64,000 nt of DNA from Mugil cephalus (Eukaryota; Chordata; Actinopteri; Mugiliformes; Mugilidae): NCBI RefSeq assembly GCF_022458985.1, contig NC_061771.1, positions 14,795,001 to 14,859,000 on the forward strand. Reading direction: 5' to 3'. The notes below the pieces were generated by a model. It saw nothing but the letters and a program-made list of their open reading frames with translations, searched no databases and was not told the DNA's origin. The translations under genes were made by a program, and so were the position numbers. This document shows, one piece after another, positions 1-10,283 of this stretch; within the stretch, counting starts at the first letter, position 1; every line of letters begins with the position of its first letter.

Positions 1-1400
1 ACACGATGACTTCAGACTGGAACAATGTGTGTACATTAACTGCACTGGAGCAAACTGCAACATTCAGGAAACAATAGGCACATAGAGAACTTTGATGGAT
101 ACTTGCTGTATAGCAATGTTGCATTCTTGTACGTTTTAGATCTTTTGAGCACTGTCCCCAGCGTATGTCCCTTTTCATCTCACAAATAGTATTTTTTGCC
201 TTAATAACATTATTTAAGTGAGCGGGTTTTACAGTGCAGCCGTGTAGTTTGTATGTTAATAAATGCAAGAAGCCATGCCATGTACTGAAGCCTGTTAAGT
301 GTGTTTATTTAATCTTTTTTTTTTCTGACAGTGCTACATCCAGGTGATTGATTTGTAATAGGTCCACAAGAAGGAACATTTCAGCTCCTTTTCCTAGTAA
401 TCCTAACAAACTCTTGATGATTTTATCCAGAAGCATTGTTGGGACAAAACATCGCTGACCTGAAACTGACCCCATTTTCAACCCGACTTCCTGACATGTG
501 CTTTGTGTGACTCTCACATAATAACTTAAAATATCTAATAATGTTAGATTTAAATGTCAAGGGGTTGGAGATAGTCACGTAATGTCTTACGCTCAGAAAT
601 TGGCCTTCGTCCATTGCCATTGACGCTGATTGTATTGTTCTGCTGTTGCCTTCTCAGAGGTTTGGTGGTGATGTTTGATATAAGTGATGAAAGCTCCTAC
701 TTGTATGTGCACAATGGCGACATATAACATCTCTAACCCTGTGTCCACTCACTCTTCCTGGCCAACCAAGCGTGTCTGCCACGAATACCCCGAGGCAAAC
801 AGGCAATGCAGAGGAGAAACGCTTTTCAGTATTTTCTGACATATTAATTTTTGACGATTTGTGCTCTTGCAACCTAGTTAGAAGGTAAATAAAAAAAAAC
901 TCTAAAAATAGCTCAAAAATATACAGAACAAGAATATTGATGCGTGCTGTTTGAGATTACATAAGCACAAGGGTGACATGGGCGCTGAGGCTGTAATAAT
1001 TAGATATATTATGCTTCACTTAATCCTAGTAAAGTCCAACCAGCATCAAGGGCAAATCCCACCACTGCATAAGATTTTACAGTGCTTTTATTTGCAGTGA
1101 GCAGCATGATTGACTGGAGATTTTCTGAAGCTATATATAGTGCTTCTGATCTTTATTTATTTATCACTTTTCTCCACCGGCAGACTTCTGACTGCTGCTG
1201 CTGACTGGAGTGTTCAAAGCAAGCCTCGTTTAATGCAGTTAAATATTTCCGCTTAACAGCAAGAAAACTAGAAAAAAAAATACATATTTATTGCGAGGCT
1301 TGAGGCGAACGTGTCAAACGTCCGGCTGAAATAGTCACATTTACGAGTTGCAGTGAACGCAGCGTTAGTGGGTGGAGCCAGTGTGGTCCAATAGAATCCA
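1..1400. other. Left flank, no gene recognised
   Basis: AT-rich sequence with no ORF that I recognise. An AATAAA lies near position 258 on the plus strand and could end an upstream transcript, but no coding exon supports that. In human the gene beside UFSP2 on this side is CFAP96 (C4orf47), head to head with it; I looked for its first exon on the minus strand and did not find it. A 70-residue minus-strand ORF at 305-517 has no recognisable domain. Confidence 0.5.
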
Positions 1401-1511
1401 CCAGCCAGAGACACGTTGAACATTATTTCCTTAGCAAACATGTCAGCCTCCAGTCCGTAGAAGAACTACAAATAAATTAAGAGATCTAACGTTAATAGAT
1501 TAAAGTTCACG
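1360..1511 (+). promoter_or_regulatory. ufsp2: Putative ufsp2 promoter and 5' UTR
   Basis: A CCAAT box lies at 1388-1392, just after a GTGGGTGGAG GC-box-like stretch, about 120 bases before the ufsp2 start codon. There is no clear TATA box close to the start, which suits a housekeeping gene. The transcription start is inferred to lie between about 1400 and 1490. Confidence 0.4.
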
Positions 1512-4500
1512 ATGGTAAGTTTATTAACATGTACAACGTCTCTTTCTGTACAGTTTTATATTATTAGCTTTCCACTAACAGTTACAACGCTGCGTCTCCT
1601 TTAGCTTCTGGTTAGCAGTTAATTAAATAAAAATGATAACACACTGTCAGACAGGCTACTCACCTGTTTTATGTTATTCCAGGTCGTTGTTGAGTCCGAC
1701 ACTACTATCCTCCTTCGTGTCAAAGGGCCGCTGGAGTTTAAGTGTCAGCTGGATCTTACAGATGGTACGTTCACCGACGCTTTTCTCTTCAATTAAATTA
1801 AAACCAAATTAAATGGTCTGCTTATTATAGGTGAAATTGTATGTGCTTTCATTTGGTCCCTGGGACTGCTCAGTTAAACTCTCCTGATTCCAGTTTTCTT
1901 GTTGCTGCCTCCTTCCCAGCGTCTGTCATGCTGTCACATCTCATGTACATCAGAGCCAAGTATAAACCAGTGTATATTTGTCCTCACTTCCTGACAGGAA
2001 TAGCTAGGACTGAGGCTTTTTTTTTCTGCTATGGCATCATTTTGGTTGCTTTCATTTCACTCTTCCCCAAACTGTTATATCCCTGGGATATAATAATAAT
2101 AATTTACACTTAGTTGCCAGTGCATTAGTGAACTCTAAATCTTAGCTTCGTTAAGGTAACAGTATTCAGCATCGGTTTAAAAGTGTGTATTATTTTGAAA
2201 ACCCTATTGTAGTCAGTGGGCCAGGCTAAGAGAGACTTTTCAGTTCAGTACCAAATAATCTTACAGTTAAATTAGCTCCTTTATAAACCAAACATTATAG
2301 TATTTATGAAGCTAAGGTTCAGTGCAGGACTGCTCTATTAGATTGCTTTGGTTTTCACCAAGTGTGAAAGAACTACAGAACATCGTATATACAGTGTCAG
2401 GCAGAAAAAAGATAAACTCAAATAAAAAAAATGCAGAAGTTTCCCATAGTTGAAGCTGAGATCCAATAATGTCTTCTCTGACGATCCCTTCATGGCCGTC
2501 ATCCTGATGATGGCTGATAACCGTGATGAAGGCCACGAGCCAATTATGTCTGTCTAATCAAGTTCTTCCATATACTACTAAGTGTTGCTGGAGTCCTGAC
2601 CTTCCTACAGTTTTTTTTCCTCCTCCATGCACCTTGTTAGCAGGTGAAGTCACACCACTAACTCAACTTTTTCCCTAATGTTGCTAATGAACTGGCACAT
2701 GAGTGTAGATGTTTGTGCTAGTGATTTAAAATATCTGAATCAGACTTAACTCCTCCTCCAGATGTTAAAACTTCCCAAAAAAAAACAAAAAACCTGAGTT
2801 GAATTACCCCAATGAAAGCTACCGAAACACCGCATCAGTTTATCTAAAACTCTTTGGGTGTTTGCGGCTGTCCAACCACAAAAGAGCAGAACATGGCCAC
2901 TGATCTAACACATCGCGTTAATTTCAAGGTAGAATATATGGCTGTTGCTTGCTGTCAATCTCAATCAAGGAAGGAAAAAACAAGCAAGCAGATGCTTGTA
3001 AACTAAAGCAATATACAGAGGATTATGGTTGCAGCATCAAGCATCAAGTACCAACAAATGACTTTAAAAATTATATGGCACAAAATATATTGTCATAACA
3101 TCTTAGTGAAACATTGTCTGTTTTCTTTTCTTGCAGCACTTCTTAGGCAAAAGGTAATCTCGGCAACATTCGAGGCCCTTCGCTCCCAGGTGAAATCTGA
3201 CTCATGTGTCCTCGCTGTCTGCAACAGTCCTGTTATTATTTGGCCAAACAAAAGAATTTTTGCCACACCTCAAGAAATAACTCCAGACACACTGTGCGAG
3301 GATGTACATCAGTGGATACAGTAAGTTCTGATTTCGAAATCGTTTCAAAAACAGCCTTTTTGTTTTTTGGCAGAAAAATGAAGCTGGTTCAGAGCCCTGC
3401 TGAGACGGAGGCTCACAAGAGTCCAGCTCTCAAGTCCATTTTAAAATTCTGCTTTTGGTTTATGAAGCAAATCTTCTCCAACTTTCAGCTTTTAAAAGAC
3501 AGATTAAGACTTTCGTGTTTGCTGCTGCATGTTACTAAGGTGCATTTGAAAATAGATGGATTTATATATTGCACTGCACCGTAACTACGCTGTCACCTTT
3601 TCCGTTTCTCTCTCCTTGTTTATTTTGTGTAATGCATAGATTGCCTTTTACTCGGCTGAATTGTAATTGTGAGTATTATTTATTTCAGGACAGATGAACA
3701 AGAAACTTCTGGCAAGAGATCTGCAAAAAAGAAAAGCAAAAAAAGTTTGTCAATGGTTTGTACACATTTGAATCTGGTGATGGCTGCAAGTTTGGGGGTT
3801 TTGCAGCTTTTTGTGTCAATAGCAGATTACTAAATACTGGAATGCATTTTCATAGTGTGATCTACCTGATATCTGCTGCCTCAATAATCCTATACATATA
3901 GTTAATTTATAATTACTGAATATTTTATTATCGTTTTGTTGATAGATTTTATGTAGGGTTTGAAGCCAGTCAGTATTTGCCCTTCTCATAACATTAGTGG
4001 GAGTCATTAGTCATAATCCCATCCAGAGACCTGCTGCTAGGCCAATCAGACCGTTTGGGGCGGGCTTTATGAGGTCACAGAGGAATAATGCCGTCATCCG
4101 AGCATCGTTGGGTCTCTGGATTGGTTGGTCAAATGTATCACTCCCAACATGAAACACAGACATGTCAGACTCAAAGTGAAATGAAGAAATTAATTCATGC
4201 TGCTGCTTCCGGAGCGTTGTGGAGGACAGCAAACCGTGGACGCACACTGAATTGCTTGAATTGTCTGCTGGCACATTGTGAAGAGGCTTTTAAACAGACA
4301 AAAGCTGGAATCTAGCGCAAAAATGAAAGGCCACACGACCAGTGCAGCTACGGAGTTACTGGCTCCTCTGTTGTTTCTATAGTAACACACGAAGGACGGT
4401 AAATCCAGTCTGATCACTTGCAGTTTTCAACCATGTGTCCCACATGTCTGGTTTGAACACGGCCTTGGACTCCTTGGTTGATAAACCTGTTGGCAACAAA

Positions 4501-7500
4501 TTGCTTTAACAATACCCAGGACACAATGTGTGGGCTGAAATCAGTCAGCTGTGAAAGTATACATGCAGTGATAAGCCACAACATTATAACCACTGACAGC
4601 AGAAGTAAATAACATTTATCGTCCTGTGACAATACAATGTTCTGCTGGGAAACGTTTGGTCCTAATATTTGTGTGGATGTTATTTAGACATGTACCACCC
4701 ACCTAGACCAGACCACACCAGGCGCCCCCACCCCATAGCAATGACAGTAGCCATCTCCAGCAGGATGCAGCCTGACACAGACACACACACTGAAACTATT
4801 TAGGAACAGCTAAAAAAAAATATGAAAAACAGCACAAGGTGTTGACCTGGCCTCGAAATTTAATAGATCCCAAACTGATCAAGTATCTGTGGGATGATCC
4901 ACAGAGGCCCCTCATAGGACCCAAAGGCCCCCACTAACAACATCCTGTTACCAGACACCACAGGACACCCTCAGAAGACCCATGTCCTTACTCTAATGAG
5001 TTACTACTGTTTTGGAGGCACAAGGGAGACCTACACAATATTAGGAAGGTGGTCATAATGTTGAGCCTGATCAGTGTATATATACAGCGTCAGAAAATTG
5101 AAGATAAAAAAATGCAGTTTCCCATGGTTCAAGCTGAAATCACATAATTTCTACAGTATTTATGCCTAAATATGTCTAATTGTAAATTCATACTCTTTCC
5201 GTCAGAGCGTCGTAAACCTTCGGCTGATGACGGAGGTGTCAAAACCTGGTCCTCTATCTGCACCAGTCCTCAGCAAAACCGTGCAGAAATCTCACTTCCT
5301 GTCTACAGCTCTTCCCATGGACTGCGTTGTACGCGCCAGCTGCACCGACACAATCAAAGAGTATGTCTTAACTCAAAAACATTGCTGTTTTATTCTATAC
5401 AGTCAGGTGTTAATAAATGTATAACAAACTCACCATTGACGGTTCCTCCCAGTAAAGCTCTTTTTTCTGCCTTTGCAGTGGCTGTGAGCGACTGTTAGAG
5501 GCGCTTACTCATCAGTTGTGTGAGATGGAGAAAGTGATGCTGCAGCACATTAGTGGGACAACGCTGCTTGTCCCTGAACCGCTCCACTTCCTGCTTCCAG
5601 AGCCAAAAGGACTGGTGACCGTGGTTTATCCAGCGGGAGTGCCTGACAACCAACTAGAGACACAACGCAAGGTAAAACCCACAGGACTCTCTGAACTACA
5701 GTTTAACCAGATGACAGCTGAATTATTTTAATATAGTAATGCACTTAATACATTTCTTTCAAGGATCTGCATCAGCAGTTTGAGCTGCCAGATGACAGGC
5801 CATACTTTAGAAGAGCCAATACCTTCCACTTTCCTAATGAGCCCTACAGAGACGGTTATCTCAGAAACCCTCATGTGACTCTTACACATCCTTCGCTGGA
5901 TAATGGAAAGGTAGGACCTGTTCTACCCTTTTGAAAACTGACAGAGATGTACTTTGTGAGGAATTGTGATCTTGTACGTGTTTGTGTGTCTTCTCTTAAG
6001 GTTTACATGGTCCAAGGTATCTACAGTTACCATCACTACATGCAGGATCGGGTAGATGACAATGGCTGGGGCTGTGCTTATCGCTCCCTGCAGACCATCT
6101 GCTCGTGGTTCCAGCAGCAAGGTTACGTTGAGCGGTCGGTTCCTACTCACAAGGAGATCCAGCAGGTATAGGCCCTGCAAGTACAATCCCAACACAATAG
6201 GGAATGTGCCCATATTTGTGCCATATCTTTAAAATTTGCATACCGGTGCCGCCCAAAGGGCCCTGTTAACATCTAACAATCCGTCATTGTCCAGGCTTTG
6301 GTGGATGTCGGAGACAAGCAGACATCCTTTGTGGGCTCGCGCCAGTGGATCGGATCCATTGAGGTTCAGGCTGTTCTGAACCAGCTGCTTGGGGTGACTT
6401 CCAAGATCATGTTTGTGAGGTGTGATTACAATCCTCAGCTCTTTGTGAATCATTATGTTAATGTGTGTGTATCATTTGGATTTGTCTAATGGCTACTCTG
6501 TGTTTTCTCTAGTCAGGGATCTGAGTTGGCATCTAAAGGCAGAGAACTGGCCAACCACTTCCTTACTGAAGGAACTCCCATCATGATTGGTGAGCTGAAA
6601 ATATTATTATTATTATTGTTGTTCAAAGCATTTGGGGGTTTGGAGTTGAACTGAGTTCACATAAACCTTCTGATTTATTGCTTGTTTACTGCTGGTTTCC
6701 ATTGCCAGCCTCTAGAAACATGAACAATACTAGACAAAACACTTATGGATTAATTAAAATATCACATTCATTTTTCTACCTGAAAGTGTCACTAAGCGAC
6801 CCTCTAATGTGCACTGAGAGCCTCTGGATCGTGTTGACTGTTTTTCTCCAACCTTCTTCTCATGAGCACTTGTTCAGCTTTCTGCTTTTTTTCTCTCTTA
6901 CATCAAGTTGTTGTCCTCTCACCTATGTTTACGTCTACTTCCCCATAAAATCACATCAGCCGGTGCCTTTATTACTCTCTGATCTGGCACAAGAACCTCA
7001 ATAATATCTTTTAGTGTGTTTTGAGCTATTATTTTCAAATCATGTCGTGTGTGCGATTGTGAGGTTTCTCCTGAAGTGTGTCATAAGAACCAATTGTGAA
7101 ATCATGTAAGTTGTTAAACCTCATCTAGCTTGAGTTTGATTTAGGAAAAAAAAATCAAACTTTCCTGGCTACTGTAGATTAAACTAGTTAAAACTTACAT
7201 GTCATCTGTTTTTCAGGAGGGGGAGTGTTGGCTCACACTATCCTGGGAGTGGCATGGAGTGAGACCACGGGGGAGATCCGCTATCTCATCCTAGATCCTC
7301 ATTACACAGGAGCAGAGGACTTACAGGTTATCACAGACAAGGTAAAAACATTTCTAAACAGCTGCATTTCTCACTCAGTAGTATTTTGTTTTGTTTTTTT
7401 TGTGCTGACCTCTGTGTGGTCGTTGTGTTTCTCAGGGCTGGTGTGGCTGGAAAGGACCTGACTTTTGGGATCAAACTGCATATTATAATCTGTGTCTGCC

Positions 7501-7522
7501 TCAGAGGCCGAAGATCATCTGA
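1512..7522 (+). CDS. ufsp2: Ufm1-specific protease 2 (UFSP2), 12 coding exons, complete
   Basis: UFSP2 is the cysteine protease that matures the ubiquitin-like protein UFM1 and removes it from targets, acting at the ER in the UFMylation pathway. Coding exons: 1512-1514, 1683-1764, 3137-3320, 3689-3755, 5206-5360, 5479-5671, 5764-5910, 6001-6165, 6295-6419, 6513-6589, 7217-7341, 7436-7522. All junctions are GT-AG and in phase, giving 469 residues, the same length as human UFSP2. The catalytic block [14 protein letters not shown] puts Cys at residue 302 with Tyr290 upstream, and LDPHYTG puts Asp and His at 426 and 428; these match the human catalytic numbering. The N-terminal half (1-275) is the divergent non-catalytic domain, with a Lys/Ser-rich stretch near 95-111. 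The protein ends in a Gly/Trp-rich tail and PQRPKII. Exon 1 carries only the ATG. Confidence 0.96.
2385..2475 (+). repeat. Interspersed repeat, copy A (pairs with 5080-5150)
   Basis: Lies in ufsp2 intron 2. It shares a diverged but clear run with 5080-5150: TATATACAG(T/C)GTCAG, then an A-rich stretch with GATAAA, then ATGCAG, TTTCCCAT and AAGCTGA(G/A)AT in the same order. The family is not recognised. Confidence 0.55.
4557..5083 (+). mobile_element. Internally deleted Tc1/mariner-type element, copy 1
   Basis: Lies in ufsp2 intron 4. The left end reads as a decayed terminal inverted repeat (CCACAACATTATAACCACTG at 4576-4595) and the right end as GGTGGTCATAATGTTGAGCC followed by TGATCAGTGTATA near 5050-5080. 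Between them are remains of the C-terminal half of a Tc1-like transposase gene: the CAATGTTCTGCTGGGAAAC segment at 4634, VLTWP coding at about 4839, and LWDD coding at about 4887. Frames are broken and most of the N-terminal transposase region is gone. It resembles the teleost Tc1-like family whose ends carry the CACTGATCAGG-type TIR. Confidence 0.75.
5080..5150 (+). repeat. Interspersed repeat, copy B, abutting the Tc1-type element
   Basis: Similar to 2385-2475. It starts exactly where the right terminal repeat of the Tc1-type element ends. Confidence 0.5.
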
Positions 7523-7929
7523 GCTCCCACAGCTTTTCAGGTGGACCTTGTGTGGTTTTGGTGAAAAACTACGTTCAAACAAACATTCAAAACTAAGAAG
7601 TACTTTTATGGAAGACTTTGGAAATTTAAGGAATTTATGTCAAATACTAGTGATTTACGCTCGTAGATTTGGTTAATTCATACATAAATTACTGACAAAA
7701 ATTCCAACTGGAGATGGATGGAATATTTGTATTAAAGAGCAAATGACTAAACTGTACTTTTTGTTGTATTTTGCGTTGCGTAGTATGACCAAGGATGAAT
7801 GAAATGCTGATTTCTTAATGTTGTTCCATCGTCCCAAGACCTCGAGTCCCATCATACATGAGATCCGTCCTGTGGCATGTGGATGCTGAAGGATGTTCTT
7901 GGTTGCACCATATGGCAGATTTTACAAGT

Positions 7930-7935
7930 AATAAA
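7930..7935 (+). terminator. ufsp2: ufsp2 polyadenylation signal AATAAA
   Basis: Canonical AATAAA about 410 bases after the ufsp2 stop codon, followed by a T-rich stretch (TTTTATTTTTTCATGTCC). It is the likely 3' end of the transcript. Confidence 0.6.
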
Positions 7936-7959
7936 ACTGTACAGTTTTATTTTTTCATG

Positions 7960-9560
7960 TCCTCAATTTCTTTATAGGTGTGCACAGACCACAGCTGGAC
8001 CTATTTATGTATTTTTAGTGATTTTTCAGACAAAGAAAACAAACCGCATTCCCAAGTGATGAATAGTTTGTCACATAAATACATGTCACATAAATACATG
8101 GAAAATCTTAGATGTTTGTTAGATTAAATAACAATGTTTGAGAATACATTTATGTAGAATGCAGTCAACATTAGTGGTAGCTCTGCTACAGACAACTAAA
8201 ATAACAGTGTTTTGGTTTTCAGGGACACTTACATGTAATTCTATTAGATAAGCAGAGAGATGAGCATTCTGTGATTTTATGTATCTCCTAGTGAATACAT
8301 TACGGTGAAATTGCATCGGTGCACTTTGCCATTGAATTGCCGGAAACAACCCGTACTTGATTTCACTCTGAAGACTAGTTGCACAGAAGAAGCTGCTCCT
8401 GAATGTGGCCTTATCCGCGTTGGTCCATGTGACACAGCCGTTCTTGGAAAACACTCTTTCCCTCCCCTGTAATTGAGGTCTCACACGCAATCAGCTGTCA
8501 CAGTCAAGTGGACGCTTTTCTCTTCTCTGCAACAGACAGGCAATAGAGAAATGTGAATTTCATCTCAACCACCTCACACATACGGGGAATTTTGCAGTTC
8601 TAATGAATTACGTATACATTCCTTATTTGTGATTTCTTATCTGTGGATTGATTGTCTGAATCCAGGGCTGATTCAGAAATACCCCCATTCAATCCCCATC
8701 TCTACCCATCCTGCATTGGCATGTAAATTCTATGACAGTGACCAGACACAGGTTTATACGATGGATTCTCCCAAGTGCCATTGTCCTAGGACATCGGCAT
8801 TTCATTAGTGTGTGTCACTTCTAGGTCTAACTATGTTATTAAGGGTAAAACCGTGACAAATTGTAATTTCAAGGGACGCGCCTCCAGATAATCCCTTTTC
8901 TTGTTAATGGAGATGCACTAGGGAGTGCAGTTACTTCGGCATAATAGATCCCCAAGGAAAAACTAAATGACCTCCACTCTGCTTCTCCACAGGTTCTGTT
9001 CCTTGATATGTTTAAGTTACTTAAAAACTTTTTCAGACAAGGACAAATCACTCCGGGGCATTGTTTCGCTCTAAACACAGAATGTAAGCTGCAAACAGAC
9101 TGCGTGCAATGCTGGCAAGCGCCTAAAATGTATTGATGTTACCCTCACAAGTTTTTTTTTATCATAATCATTTAGCTAATATAAACAAATTATATCACAC
9201 CCATGCTATTCTAATTCATTATATTTTCTTATCCATTTACTTTTTTCTTTTTTTATTAAATGTGTGTATTTAGATTTTCAACATCAAATATTAAACTTAT
9301 TAATATTAAACTTTAAAATATGACATTATAACATTAACATTATTGGTGAAGACCTTTTAGGATAACTTATACAAATTGAATTTGGTAATTCAGAACTTTA
9401 TTTTATTTTTCACTAAATTAAAATTTTTTGCCTTCATTTTTGTTAAGCCTTCAAATGCATTCCGTTATTTAGTACTGGGAAAAAATCGTCGTAAATAAAT
9501 AAATAAATATAAATATAAATGTGTGTATATAGTCATTTAAATCAAGTATTACATATTTCG
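7960..9560. other. Intergenic, ufsp2 to cfap97
   Basis: About 1.6 kb of AT-rich DNA with no recognised gene. It contains a perfect 15-base tandem duplication at 8071-8100 and an AAAT-type run near 9495-9520. No trace of the SNX25, LRP2BP or ANKRD37 genes that occupy this interval in human was seen. Confidence 0.6.
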
Positions 9561-9584
9561 TGATAAACAACGGCAGAGATCCAC

Positions 9585-9805
9585 CAAGCAACCGTTACCA
9601 GGAAGTGACGTGTAGCTGTTACTAGGCACCAGCTCGGCGACATGTCACTACCAGTGGCAGCTTCATCCCGTTACCGAAAATGTTGTATGTTTTGCGCAGG
9701 TTTCTCTTCCATTTATTCGTCTCTTTAACGTGACCCGTTTCCACTGAAGAAGTAAATGCAAGTCCAACGCGAAACACTGCTTGTTATTGTGCCTCCCTTC
9801 GTCAG
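9585..9805 (+). promoter_or_regulatory. cfap97: Putative cfap97 promoter and non-coding exon 1
   Basis: The region holds an ETS-type CAGGAAGTGACG block overlapping a TGACGT CRE-like site (9599-9611) and three GTTAC(C/T) half-sites (9594, 9618, 9670) of the kind bound by RFX factors at ciliary genes. A good donor, GTCAG|GTCAGT, follows 9805, so exon 1 probably ends there and splices to 10260. The transcription start was not located. Confidence 0.4.
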
Positions 9806-10283
9806 GTCAGTTAACGTCTCCGTCCAGCTACAGTTAGTTAGCTAACTTAACCCGAATCACGACGCGTCAGTGTGAGAGTTAGCTAACGATTACACTTCAT
9901 AATATCTGGGTTTAAGCCCTGTTTTGATTTTATAGTTTGGAAAAGTTTATCCACGCGTGAGAAATGTCTCTATTTACAATGATGCTATGTGGCCGGTTTG
10001 TCCTTTGCTTTCCTTTTTATGGCCCAGGAATTCATGTTTGGGGTAAACGTTTGCTAGTGTTAAATTGTCGTTTTGTTGTGATGGGTATATGTGCAATTTG
10101 AAACGTCTTTTGAATGGATGGCACAACTCTAGCAAATCTCAAACGTTTGCCATGTTATGTTTAGTGGAAGCAACACATAGCAAAATGTTTTGGTTAGCTT
10201 AACGTTCATTGTTAGTTAACCTGTATGATCTAACATGGCTCCTTCACATTATCTTACAGGCTCTGTGTGTTCTGTGTGACAAC

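Noticed and set aside
305-517. 70-residue minus-strand ORF in the left flank
   Set aside because: No ATG context, domain or splice partner was recognised; it is within the range of chance ORFs.
1841-2113. 90-residue plus-strand ORF in ufsp2 intron 2
   Set aside because: Hydrophobic by composition, ends in an Ile run from an ATA repeat, and lies within an intron between two well-supported ufsp2 exons.
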